Source: JAWLGJ01 sp041685145
GTDB lineage: Bacteria; Pseudomonadota; Alphaproteobacteria; Rhodospirillales; Magnetospirillaceae
Direction of reading: 5' to 3'
Length of the DNA stretch: 58,533 nt
Assembly: GCA_041685145.1 (NCBI GenBank)
Contig: JAWLGJ010000019.1
Coordinates: 1 to 58,533 of the forward strand
This document shows, piece after piece, positions 1 through 6,869 of the stretch. Made by a program: the position numbers and the translations under genes. The notes under the pieces were generated by a model. That model ran no database searches. It saw nothing but the letters and a program-made list of their open reading frames with translations, and was not told the DNA's origin. Within the stretch, counting starts at the first letter, position 1. Every line of letters starts with the position of its first letter.

Positions 1-353
1 CGGCCCTGCTTGCGGGTGACGTCCTGGATGGTTGAGACCTTGCGGGCGGTGGTGTTCAGCGGCAGCGGGCGCTGCCACCACAGGCGCCCGCCGGCCCACA
101 TGCGCCGCGGCAGCGGCACCGGCGGCAGGAAGCCGCCGCGCTCCTCGTGGCCGTCGGGGCCCAGCACCGACTGCCGGGCGCGGGGCAGAAAATAACACCA
201 ATGCGCCAGCGGCGGCACCTCGCCCTCCTTCCACGGCGGCGAGACGTGGTCGAGGGTGGCCGCGAGGCCGATCACCGGCGCCGGGGCGATGACGTCCAGA
301 ACCTCCTCCTGCCGCCCAATCCACGACCGGGCGCGCTCCAGCCAGTCGCTCAT
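1..353 (-). CDS. FAS1-like (HTD2/MaoC-type) dehydratase, N-terminal part
   Basis: The first 117 residues are present and the rest lies outside the window. The segment begins MSDWLERARSWIGRQ and continues with PPLAHWCYFLP and a proline/tryptophan-rich stretch (RRMWAGGRLWW). This is typical of the N-terminal half of the FAS1-like dehydratase family that includes mesaconyl-C4-CoA hydratase and HTD2. Such enzymes hydrate or dehydrate acyl-CoA thioesters in the cytosol. The ATG at 353 overlaps the TGA of the upstream CoA-transferase (ATGA), so the two are translationally coupled. The acyl-CoA role is well supported, but the exact substrate is not visible. A mesaconate/methylsuccinate-type route is one possibility given the neighbours. 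Confidence 0.75.
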   Translation of the reverse strand, partial: MSDWLERARSWIGRQEEVLDVIAPAPVIGLAATLDHVSPPWKEGEVPPLAHWCYFLPRARQSVLGPDGHEERGGFLPPVPLPRRMWAGGRLWWQRPLPLNTTARKVSTIQDVTRKQG

Positions 354-1474
354 TCCTTGAACTCCTTGCGTATGGCCGCCGAATGCTCGCCCAGCGCCGG
401 GACGGGCCCCAGCGAACCTTCGCCCTCGCGCCGCCGCGATGGCGGCGCCACCAGCGAGACGGGCCCGGTGGGGGTGTCGACATCGGCGCGGCGAAGTTGC
501 GGATGGCACGACAGATCGGCGACGCTGTTGACCGAGCCGAAGGCGATTTTGTGGTCACGCAGCCGGGCGACCAGTTCGGCGTGGGGAAGGCGGCCGAAGG
601 CGACGTCGATCTCGGCGTTCAGCGCCGGGCGGTTTGCGACGCGGTCGTTGTTGGTGGCGAAGCGCGGATCATCGGCCAGCTCCGGCCGCTCCAGCACCTC
701 GGCGCACAGGCGCCGCCATTCGCGCTGGTTCTGGATGGAGATCACCACCTCCTTGCCGTCGGCGGCCCGATAGGCGCCATAGGGGGCGATGGAGGGGTGG
801 TTGAGGCCGACGCGCTCCGGCGCCTTGCCGCCATAGTCCTGGTGCAGCAGCGGCACCGTCATCCAGTCGGCGATGGCATCGAACAGCGACACCGCCACCC
901 CCTGGCCCTTGCCGGTGCGTTCACGCTCCAGCAGGGCGCGCAGGATGGCGGCGTGGGCGTACATGCCGCAGGCGATGTCGGCGACCGACACCCCGACCCG
1001 GCCCGGACGCTCCGGTGCGCCGGTGATCGAGGCGAGGCCGGTCTCGCACTGCACCAGCAGGTCATAGGCCTTCATGTCGCGGTAGGGGCCGTCGTCGCCA
1101 TAGCCCGAGATGTCGCAGGTAACAAGGCGCGGGTGCCGGCGGCGCAACGCGTCCGAACCGAATCCCGCCCGTGCCGCCGCGCCGGGGGCGAGGTTCTGGA
1201 TGAAGACATCGGCCTTGGCGAGGATGCGGTGGAGGAGGGCGGCGTCCTCACCCGCCTTGATGTCCAGCACCAGGGACTCCTTGCCCCGGTTGATCCAGAC
1301 GAAATAGGCGCTTTCGCCGTGGACGACGTGATCATAGTGGCGGGCGAAGTCGCCGTCGGCGCGCTCGATCTTGATGACGCGGGCGCCGTCGTCGGCAAGG
1401 CGCGACGAACAGTAGGGCGCGGCGACGGCCTGCTCCAGCGAAACGACGAGAATCCCTTGCAGCGGTCCGGGCAT
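350..1474 (-). CDS. CaiB/BaiF family CoA-transferase (class III)
   Basis: This 374-residue protein has the usual length for formyl-CoA transferase-like class III enzymes, which move CoA between a thioester and a free carboxylate. It opens with LQGILVVSLEQAVAAPYCS and ADDGARVIKIE, the nucleotide-binding half typical of the family. It carries the expected catalytic aspartate at about residue 166 (VADIACGMYA). ATG at 1474 overlaps the stop of the acyl-CoA dehydrogenase, and its own stop overlaps the next start. The three genes therefore form one tight operon. The substrate is unknown; a dicarboxylic acid such as mesaconate, citramalate or a methylsuccinate relative is an inference from the neighbouring dehydratase and dehydrogenase. 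Confidence 0.88.
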   Translation of the reverse strand: MPGPLQGILVVSLEQAVAAPYCSSRLADDGARVIKIERADGDFARHYDHVVHGESAYFVWINRGKESLVLDIKAGEDAALLHRILAKADVFIQNLAPGAAARAGFGSDALRRRHPRLVTCDISGYGDDGPYRDMKAYDLLVQCETGLASITGAPERPGRVGVSVADIACGMYAHAAILRALLERERTGKGQGVAVSLFDAIADWMTVPLLHQDYGGKAPERVGLNHPSIAPYGAYRAADGKEVVISIQNQREWRRLCAEVLERPELADDPRFATNNDRVANRPALNAEIDVAFGRLPHAELVARLRDHKIAFGSVNSVADLSCHPQLRRADVDTPTGPVSLVAPPSRRREGEGSLGPVPALGEHSAAIRKEFKE

Positions 1475-2625
1475 CAGAACGACCTCGGCAGTCCAAGCAC
1501 CTTGGTGGCGATGTGTGACAGGATCAGGTTGGTCGAAATCGGCGCGATCTGGTAGAGGCGGGTTTCGCGGAATTTGCGCTCGATGTCGTATTCCTCGGCG
1601 AAGCCGTAGCCGCCAAAGGTCTGGAGGCAGGTGTCGGCGGCGAACCACGACGCCTCCGAGGCCAGCAGCTTGGCCATGTTGGCCTCCGAGCCGCAGGGCT
1701 GATCGGCGTCGAACCGCGCCGCCGCCTTCTCGACCATCAGCGCCGCCGCCTCGGTCTGCACATGGGCGCGCGCGATGGGGAACTGCACCCCCTGATTGCG
1801 GCCGATGGGGCCGCCGAAGACCTCGCGCTCGGCGGCATAGGCGCCGGCGCGGTCGACGAAATAGCGGGCGTCGCCGATGCATTCGGCGGCGATGAGGATG
1901 CGTTCGGCGTTCATGCCGTCGAGGATGTAGCCGAACCCCTTGCCTTCCTCGCCGATGAGGTTGCCGGCCGGCACCCGCAGATCGTCGAAAAACAGCGCCG
2001 TGGTGTGGTGGTTGATCATGGTGCGGATGGGCTGCACGGTCAGGCCGTTGCCCACCGCCTGGCGCAAATCCACCAGCAGAACCGACATACCTTCGGTGCG
2101 CTTCGCCACCTTCTCGCGCGGGGAGGTGCGCACCAGCAGCACCATCAGATCCGAGTGCTCCACCCGCGAGATGAACACCTTCTGCCCGTTGACGACATAG
2201 GAATCGCCGTCCTTCACCGCCGTGGTGCGAATGCGGGTGGTGTCGGTGCCGCTGCCGGGCTCGGTGACGCCGAAGGCCTGCAGGCGCAGCTCGCCGGCGG
2301 CGATCTTGGGAAGATAGGTCCACTTCTGGTCCTCGCTGCCGTGCCGCAACAAGGTGCCCATCGTGTACATCTGCGCATGACAGGCGGCGCCGTTGCAGCC
2401 GGAGCGGTGGATTTCCTCCAGGATCGCCGCCGCCGCCCCGATACCCAGGCCGCTGCCGCCGTAAACCTCCGGGATCAAGGCGGAGAGGAAGCCGCCGTCG
2501 GTCAAGGCCCGGACGAAATCGGCCGGGTACGCGCGTTCGGCGTCGAGCCCGCGCCAATACTCGCCGGGAAAGCCGGCGCACAGCTTGCGCACCGCCTCGC
2601 GGATGTCGGAAAAGCGCTCGCCCAT
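1474..2625 (-). CDS. acyl-CoA dehydrogenase with displaced catalytic base
   Basis: This 383-residue FAD enzyme would desaturate an acyl-CoA at the alpha-beta position and pass electrons to ETF. Family motifs are FGVTEPGSGTD (residues 118-128, FAD/substrate), the RVPAGNLIG loop (217-224) and the C-terminal FGGYGFAEEYDIER. The usual catalytic glutamate in the YEGT motif is replaced by YQIAPIST. A glutamate occurs at residue 241 (NAER), the position used by isovaleryl- and long-chain-type enzymes, so activity may be retained through that base. It is the first gene of the minus-strand operon and shares a 98-bp intergenic region with azlC. The substrate is undetermined. Confidence 0.9.
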   Translation of the reverse strand: MGERFSDIREAVRKLCAGFPGEYWRGLDAERAYPADFVRALTDGGFLSALIPEVYGGSGLGIGAAAAILEEIHRSGCNGAACHAQMYTMGTLLRHGSEDQKWTYLPKIAAGELRLQAFGVTEPGSGTDTTRIRTTAVKDGDSYVVNGQKVFISRVEHSDLMVLLVRTSPREKVAKRTEGMSVLLVDLRQAVGNGLTVQPIRTMINHHTTALFFDDLRVPAGNLIGEEGKGFGYILDGMNAERILIAAECIGDARYFVDRAGAYAAEREVFGGPIGRNQGVQFPIARAHVQTEAAALMVEKAAARFDADQPCGSEANMAKLLASEASWFAADTCLQTFGGYGFAEEYDIERKFRETRLYQIAPISTNLILSHIATKVLGLPRSF

Positions 2626-2688
2626 ATGCCTGCTCCTTGTCCGATGCCATCACTTACAGGCTGCGGAGATAGTCCGTCAAAGATATAT

Positions 2689-2723
2689 TTGCCTGCACAT
2701 CCATATGTGATACTTATGGCCCC
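2689..2723 (+). promoter_or_regulatory. candidate azlC promoter with inverted repeat
   Basis: The divergent gap holds an unusually AT-rich patch for this genome. A TTGCCT (2689-2694) sits 16 nt before TACTTA (2711-2716), a plausible -35/-10 pair. It would start transcription almost exactly at the azlC ATG (2724). The spacer contains an inverted repeat CACAT-CCAT-ATGTG (2696-2709) that could be a regulator site, for example for the nearby LysR protein. All of this is by eye, with no experimental support. Confidence 0.35.
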
Positions 2724-3443
2724 ATGACGCAGGGGATGCGCTATCGATCGCCGCGCGGCGCCCTTCTCGGGGCCGCGCGCGAGGCACTGGCGACGCCGGC
2801 GCTGGTGATGGTGGCCAGCTTCATCGGCTTTGGCTCGCTGGTGCGCTCCGTCGGCCTTGATCTTGGCGCCGGAATGCTGTCCACGGCCGCCACCTGGGCG
2901 CTGCCGGGGCAGGTGGTGGCGGTGGAGCTCTACGCCACCGGCGCCTCGCTGCTGGTGATCGCCCTGTCGGTGGCGGCGGCCAATATGCGGCTGGCGCCGA
3001 TGATCGTCTCGCTGATGCCGCACATCCGCCGGCCGGGCGTGGCGCGCTGGAAATACCTGCTGGTGGCACAGGTGATCGCCGCCACCAGTTGGTTCTACGG
3101 GATGCGGCGCTGTCCCGAGCTTCCCGAGGACCAGCGCCTGGCCTATGTCGCCGGGTATGGCGCCACTCTGTGGAGCGCGACGCTGCTGGGCACCGCCGTC
3201 GGTTACCTGGCGGCGGGGGCGTTGCCGGCATCGGTGTCGCTCGCGCTGGTGTTTCTGAACCCGCTTTATTTCATGCTGCTGCTGCTGGGCGAGTGCCGCC
3301 ACCGCCGGCGCGCTGTGGCCGTCGGCGTTGGCGCGGTGGCGGGCCCGGCCCTGTATCTGCTGACGCCGGAGTGGAGTTTGCCGCTGGCCGGGCTGCTGGG
3401 GGGTACGGCGGCGATGATGCTGACGGGCGGCGACGGCGCATGA
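2724..3443 (+). CDS. azlC: AzlC-family branched-chain amino acid exporter, large subunit
   Basis: This 239-residue membrane protein has about seven hydrophobic segments and the AzlC features ATWALPGQVVAVEL and an early FIGFGSLVRSVGLD stretch. With AzlD it forms a two-component amino acid exporter in the inner membrane. No Shine-Dalgarno sequence precedes the ATG, and a -10-like element lies about 8 nt upstream, so the message may be leaderless. The stop overlaps the azlD start (ATGA). The pair is followed after 4 nt by a LysR gene, which may control it and/or the divergent acyl-CoA operon. Substrate specificity cannot be read from sequence. Confidence 0.85.
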   Translation: MTQGMRYRSPRGALLGAAREALATPALVMVASFIGFGSLVRSVGLDLGAGMLSTAATWALPGQVVAVELYATGASLLVIALSVAAANMRLAPMIVSLMPHIRRPGVARWKYLLVAQVIAATSWFYGMRRCPELPEDQRLAYVAGYGATLWSATLLGTAVGYLAAGALPASVSLALVFLNPLYFMLLLLGECRHRRRAVAVGVGAVAGPALYLLTPEWSLPLAGLLGGTAAMMLTGGDGA

Positions 3444-3766
3444 ACGATGTGCTATGGGCCTATGCGGCGGTGCTCACCGGGGCGGTGGCGACCTATGTCT
3501 GGCGCTTCGCCGGCGTGATGCTGGCGGGGCGGCTGCAGCCGGGCAGCGCCTGGGTGCAATGGGTGAGCCTGGTGGCCTATGCGCTGCTGGCGGCGCTGGT
3601 GGCGCGGATGACGGTGCTGCCGGTGGGCGTTTTGGACACGACGCCGTTGTGGGCGCGGCTGCTGGCGGCCGGGGTGGCGGCGGCGCTGTTTCTGGGTTTC
3701 GGCCGCACATTGCTGGTGCCGGTGATGGGCGGGGCGGCGGTTCTGGGGTTGCTGGCAAGGATGTAA
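3440..3766 (+). CDS. azlD: AzlD-family small subunit of amino acid exporter
   Basis: This 108-residue protein has three to four membrane segments, the size and hydropathy of AzlD. The N-terminal block TYVWRFAGVMLAGRL matches the family region with a conserved arginine, and the C-terminus ends in a hydrophobic helix. Its ATG overlaps the azlC stop, so the two subunits are translated together. It is the obligate partner of AzlC. A shadow frame over the same bases is longer but alanine/arginine-biased and was rejected. Confidence 0.82.
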   Translation: MNDVLWAYAAVLTGAVATYVWRFAGVMLAGRLQPGSAWVQWVSLVAYALLAALVARMTVLPVGVLDTTPLWARLLAAGVAAALFLGFGRTLLVPVMGGAAVLGLLARM

Positions 3767-3770
3767 GGGA

Positions 3771-4691
3771 ATGGACCTGAAACAGCTTCGATATTTCCTC
3801 GCGATCGTCGAGGAGGGCTCGTTGTCGCGGGCGGCGCATCGCCTGGGCGTGGCGCAGCCGGCGTTGAGCCAGCATGTGCGGCGCCTGGAGGAGGACTTGG
3901 GCGTCACCCTGCTGGTGCGGGGCGCGCGCGGCGTGCATCCCACCGAACCCGGCGAACGCCTCGCCGACGATTCGCGCATGATCCTGCAGCACCTGGAGTG
4001 GGCGCGCGAGCATGTGCGCGGCATCGCCGACCCGCCCGCCGGCCCGGTCACCATCGGAATGCCGCCGTCGGTGGCGATGGTGCTGACGGTGCCGCTGGTC
4101 GAGGCGGTGCGCCTGCGCCTGCCGGAGGTGTCGCTGCGGCTGGTCGAGTCGCTGTCGGGCGACGTTTCCGACTGGCTCTCGTCGGGGCGGCTCGACCTCG
4201 GCGTGCTCTACAACGCCGAGAACCAGCGCGGCATCAGCTCCGAATTCCTCGTCAACGAGGAGATCGACCTAATTTCTCCCGCCGGGGCCAAGGTGCCGGG
4301 CCGGACGGTGCGTTTCGCCGATGTCTCCAAATTCGACCTCATCCTGCCGGGGCGCCGCCACGGCCTGCGCCGCATGATCGAGGACAAGGCGCGCGAACAG
4401 GGCGTCACCCTCAATGTGGTGGCCGAGGTCGACGGCATGGTGCAGATCCGCGCCCTGGTGGCGCGCGGCGTCGGCCACACGCTGCTGTCGAAGTCGGCCA
4501 TGCATGACGAGGTCGAGCTGGGCCGGATTGCCGCCCGCCCGGTGGTCGAGCCGCGGCTGTCGCGGGCGCTGTCGGTGTGCAACATGACCCATCGGCCGCT
4601 GACCTCGGCGGCGCGGGCGGTGCGCGATACGGTGGTGGCGGTGGTGCGCGACATGGTGGCGCGCGACGTCTGGCCCGGCGAAGCGGCCTGA
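3771..4691 (+). CDS. LysR-family transcriptional regulator (Nac-like)
   Basis: This 306-residue protein has an N-terminal winged helix-turn-helix (residues 1-62, QLRYFLAIVEEGSLSRAAHR then QPALSQHVRRLEEDLG) and a periplasmic-binding-like effector domain from about residue 92. The pattern (DLKQLRYF, ADPPAGPVTIGMPPS) resembles the Nac/CynR-like branch of the family. It begins 4 nt after azlD, so it is co-transcribed with the exporter. It could regulate azlCD, the divergent acyl-CoA operon, or the MFS gene 17 nt downstream. The effector is unknown. Confidence 0.9.
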   Translation: MDLKQLRYFLAIVEEGSLSRAAHRLGVAQPALSQHVRRLEEDLGVTLLVRGARGVHPTEPGERLADDSRMILQHLEWAREHVRGIADPPAGPVTIGMPPSVAMVLTVPLVEAVRLRLPEVSLRLVESLSGDVSDWLSSGRLDLGVLYNAENQRGISSEFLVNEEIDLISPAGAKVPGRTVRFADVSKFDLILPGRRHGLRRMIEDKAREQGVTLNVVAEVDGMVQIRALVARGVGHTLLSKSAMHDEVELGRIAARPVVEPRLSRALSVCNMTHRPLTSAARAVRDTVVAVVRDMVARDVWPGEAA

Positions 4692-4708
4692 ACTCGGCGC
4701 CACAGACC

Positions 4709-5893
4709 ATGCCCGATACCGCGATGCGTCGAAACGTCCTGCTGCTGTCCACGGCGCTGGCCCTGGGCATGTCGGTGATGTCGCTGATGATCGCCACGGC
4801 GCCCTTGGCGGGGCGGATGCTGGCCGGCGACGCCCTGGCGACGCTGCCGGTGGCGCTGGCGATGGTCGGCCTGATGACCGCCACCATACCGGCGTCGATG
4901 CTGATGCAGCGCATCGGCCGGCGCGCCGGTTTCGCCTTCGGCCTGCTGGTGGGCATGACCGGCACCGCCACGATGGCGTGGTCGGTGTGGTCGGGCACCT
5001 TTCTCATGTTCTGCGTCGGCGCCTTCCTCCTGGGGGGCGCCAACGCCTTCGTGCAGTATTACCGCTTCGCCGCCGCCGAGGTGGCGAGCGAGACTTTCCG
5101 CAGCCGCGCCATCTCGCTGGTGCTGGCGGGGGGCGTCGTGGCGGCGGTGGTGGGGCCCAATGTCGCCAACTGGGCCAAGGATCTGCTGGGGCCGGTGCCG
5201 TTCACGGGCACCTTCATCGCCGCCGTGGGGTTGCAGGTTCTCGCCCTGGCGGCGGTCGCAGCGTTGGTCATTCCGCGCGCGGTCGGGCGGCCGGCGACGG
5301 CCGGGGGGCGGGCCCTGGGCGGCATCGCCCGGCAGCCGCGCTACATCGTCGCGGTGGTCGGCGCCGCCGGCGGCTATGCGATCATGTCGCTGGTGATGAC
5401 CGCCACGCCGCTGGCCATCACCTTCTGCGGCTTTTCCTTCGCCGACTCGGCCTTTGTAATCCAGTGGCATGTGCTGGGGATGTATGTGCCCTCCTTCTTC
5501 ACCGGCCATCTGATCCGCCGCTTCGGCGAGGTCAATGTCATGGCGGCGGGGGTGGCGGTCTATGCGGGGGCCATCACCTTCAATCTCAGCGGCGTCGATC
5601 TGATGCTGAATTTCTGGCCGGGGCTGATCCTGCTGGGGGTGGGGTGGAACTTCCTGTTCATCGGCGGCACCAGCCTGCTGACCACCACCTATGACGATTC
5701 CGAGCGGGCGCGGGCCCAGGGGCTCAACGACTTCCTCGTGTTCGGCACCACCGCCGCCGCCTCGCTGTCGGCCGGGGCGCTGCACGCGACGCTGGGCTGG
5801 CAGGCGGTGAACCTGGCGGCCGTGCCGCTGCTGGCCGTCGTCGCCGCCATGATCGCCTGGCTGCGGCTGCGCGAGCATCGGCGGGTGGCTTAG
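4709..5893 (+). CDS. MFS permease
   Basis: This protein of 394 residues has twelve predicted membrane segments. It contains a degenerate A-type motif MQRIGRRAGFAFGLLVG after segment 2 and a second half motif HLIRRFGEVNVMAAG. These define a major facilitator of the small-molecule/drug type. I chose ATG at 4709 (MPDTAMRR), 17 nt after the LysR stop. The frame remains open further upstream, but that part lies inside lysR and is glycine/arginine-biased. An in-frame ATG at 4724 is an alternative. The substrate is unknown; co-orientation with LysR suggests shared regulation. Confidence 0.85.
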   Translation: MPDTAMRRNVLLLSTALALGMSVMSLMIATAPLAGRMLAGDALATLPVALAMVGLMTATIPASMLMQRIGRRAGFAFGLLVGMTGTATMAWSVWSGTFLMFCVGAFLLGGANAFVQYYRFAAAEVASETFRSRAISLVLAGGVVAAVVGPNVANWAKDLLGPVPFTGTFIAAVGLQVLALAAVAALVIPRAVGRPATAGGRALGGIARQPRYIVAVVGAAGGYAIMSLVMTATPLAITFCGFSFADSAFVIQWHVLGMYVPSFFTGHLIRRFGEVNVMAAGVAVYAGAITFNLSGVDLMLNFWPGLILLGVGWNFLFIGGTSLLTTTYDDSERARAQGLNDFLVFGTTAAASLSAGALHATLGWQAVNLAAVPLLAVVAAMIAWLRLREHRRVA

Positions 5894-5918
5894 TCCGTCG
5901 GCCCGATCGCCGCGTTTC

Positions 5919-5941
5919 CGCGCTTTATCAATGAAAGCGCG
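5919..5941 (+). terminator. stem-loop after MFS gene
   Basis: An 8-bp perfect stem CGCGCTTT/AAAGCGCG with a 7-nt loop lies 25 nt after the MFS stop. No T-tract follows, so intrinsic termination is uncertain. The rest of the 276-nt gap before hupB holds a second GC-rich palindrome near 5970-5985 and the hupB promoter. Confidence 0.35.
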
Positions 5942-6068
5942 CAAGCGGCTGTCATCTCACGAATTTTCCCGCTGCCGCCGGCGGCGGCGCAACACGGCGT
6001 GCCCAGGGTTTTCCCCGAGCCACGGGCCGGAAAGCCGCGGAAATCGGCGGTTTCCGTGGGTTTCCCAA

Positions 6069-6097
6069 TTGACGCCCCTCGGAAAGCCGATTTAGAC
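6069..6097 (+). promoter_or_regulatory. candidate hupB promoter
   Basis: TTGACG (6069-6074) and TTAGAC (6092-6097) are separated by 17 nt, a good housekeeping sigma-70-type arrangement. The predicted start near 6104 would give a leader of about 65 nt before the HU gene. This is a motif match by eye. Confidence 0.5.
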
Positions 6098-6169
6098 TGC
6101 GACCCGCCGTAAGTGCTTCTCGCCTAGGCTTTCGTTTTGCGCTTTTATTTTCAGAAGGGGGTAACCAAC

Positions 6170-6445
6170 GTGAACAAGAATGATCTCGTTGCGCAGGTGG
6201 CCAGCAGCACCGGCCTGTCGAAAGCGGATGCCGCCAGGGCGGTGGATGGTGTTTTTGAAGCCATCTCCGGCGCCCTGAAGCAGGGAGAGGAGGTGCGTCT
6301 CGTTGGATTCGGCACCTTCAACGTGTCCGAACGGGCCGCGACCGAAGGCCGCAACCCGCGTACCGGTGAAAAGATTCAGATCCCGGCGTCCAAGCAGCCA
6401 AAATTCAAGGCCGGCAAGGGCCTGAAGGACGCCGTTCAGGGTTAG
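6170..6445 (+). CDS. hupB: DNA-binding protein HU
   Basis: This 91-residue HU/IHF-family nucleoid protein binds and bends DNA as a dimer. The start is GTG at 6170 (VNKNDLVAQVA), because HU proteins begin MNK. A strong ribosome site AAGGGGGT lies at 6155-6162. A longer frame beginning at 6137 would add an unlikely extension. The signature GFGTFNVSERAATEGRNPRTG (residues about 46-66, DNA-binding arm) and the terminal KAGKGLKDAV are intact. It is monocistronic, with its own promoter and a strong terminator. Confidence 0.96.
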   Translation: MNKNDLVAQVASSTGLSKADAARAVDGVFEAISGALKQGEEVRLVGFGTFNVSERAATEGRNPRTGEKIQIPASKQPKFKAGKGLKDAVQG

Positions 6446-6466
6446 GCGCAGCGAACGAACGCTTTG

Positions 6467-6508
6467 CAATGCCGGCTGACGGTACGTTCAGCCGGCATTG
6501 TCTTTTTC
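6467..6508 (+). terminator. intrinsic terminator of hupB
   Basis: A perfect 13-bp stem (6467-6479 with 6488-6500, CAATGCCGGCTGA and its complement) has an 8-nt loop and is followed by TCTTTTTC. It begins 22 nt after the hupB stop. Confidence 0.9.
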
Positions 6509-6536
6509 CGCCGCGGGGTCGATACTCCGCGCGTGC

Positions 6537-6613
6537 GGGCGGTTAGCTCAGACTGGTAGAGCATCTCGTTTACACCGAGAGGGCCGGCGGTTCGAATCCG
6601 TCACCGCCCACCA
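6537..6613 (+). tRNA. tRNA-Val (anticodon TAC)
   Basis: The 77-nt cloverleaf has acceptor GGGCGGT/ACCGCCC, D-stem AGCTC, anticodon stem TCTCG/CGAGA with loop TTTACAC (anticodon TAC, reads GTA), T-loop TTCGAAT and an encoded CCA (6611-6613). Confidence 0.97.
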
Positions 6614-6869
6614 CGCCCGCCCGTATCCGGCAAATTCCGCCACGACCAAAGGACGGATACCACGAAGGGCATCCGTCCCCTGGCGGTTCGGCGTGAGGCA
6701 CGCCTTCCGCTTGCCGGTCGTGCTGCCCAGGCTGGGATCAGCCAGGGCACAATGACGGCCGTAACCCCGCGGGGCAATATAACCATTCGTCCGATTGACT
6801 ATGCCCGCAGACGCGGGTCATACTGCAACAGTAATAGGGCGGTATAGACAATTTTATTTATTTGCCGTC
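6614..6869. other. intergenic region with hairpins
   Basis: No gene is supported here. It holds an 8-bp inverted repeat GGACGGAT/ATCCGTCC (6651-6678) after the tRNA. A CCCGC/GCGGG hairpin (6804-6817) lies on the 3' side of the minus-strand kinase. A small TACTG-CAA-CAGTA hairpin (about 6831-6843) is also present. The last 30 bases are AT-rich. Terminator roles are possible but unproven. Confidence 0.3.

Noticed and set aside
350..2653. One continuous open frame spanning the CoA-transferase and acyl-CoA dehydrogenase region on the minus strand
   Set aside because: Only the CoA-transferase half has real protein composition; the upstream half is an arginine/histidine-rich shadow of the dehydrogenase, which is encoded in another frame.
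6651..6678. Hairpin GGACGGAT/ATCCGTCC after tRNA-Val as an attachment site or terminator
   Set aside because: No T-tract, no integrase and no repeat of the tRNA end was found nearby.
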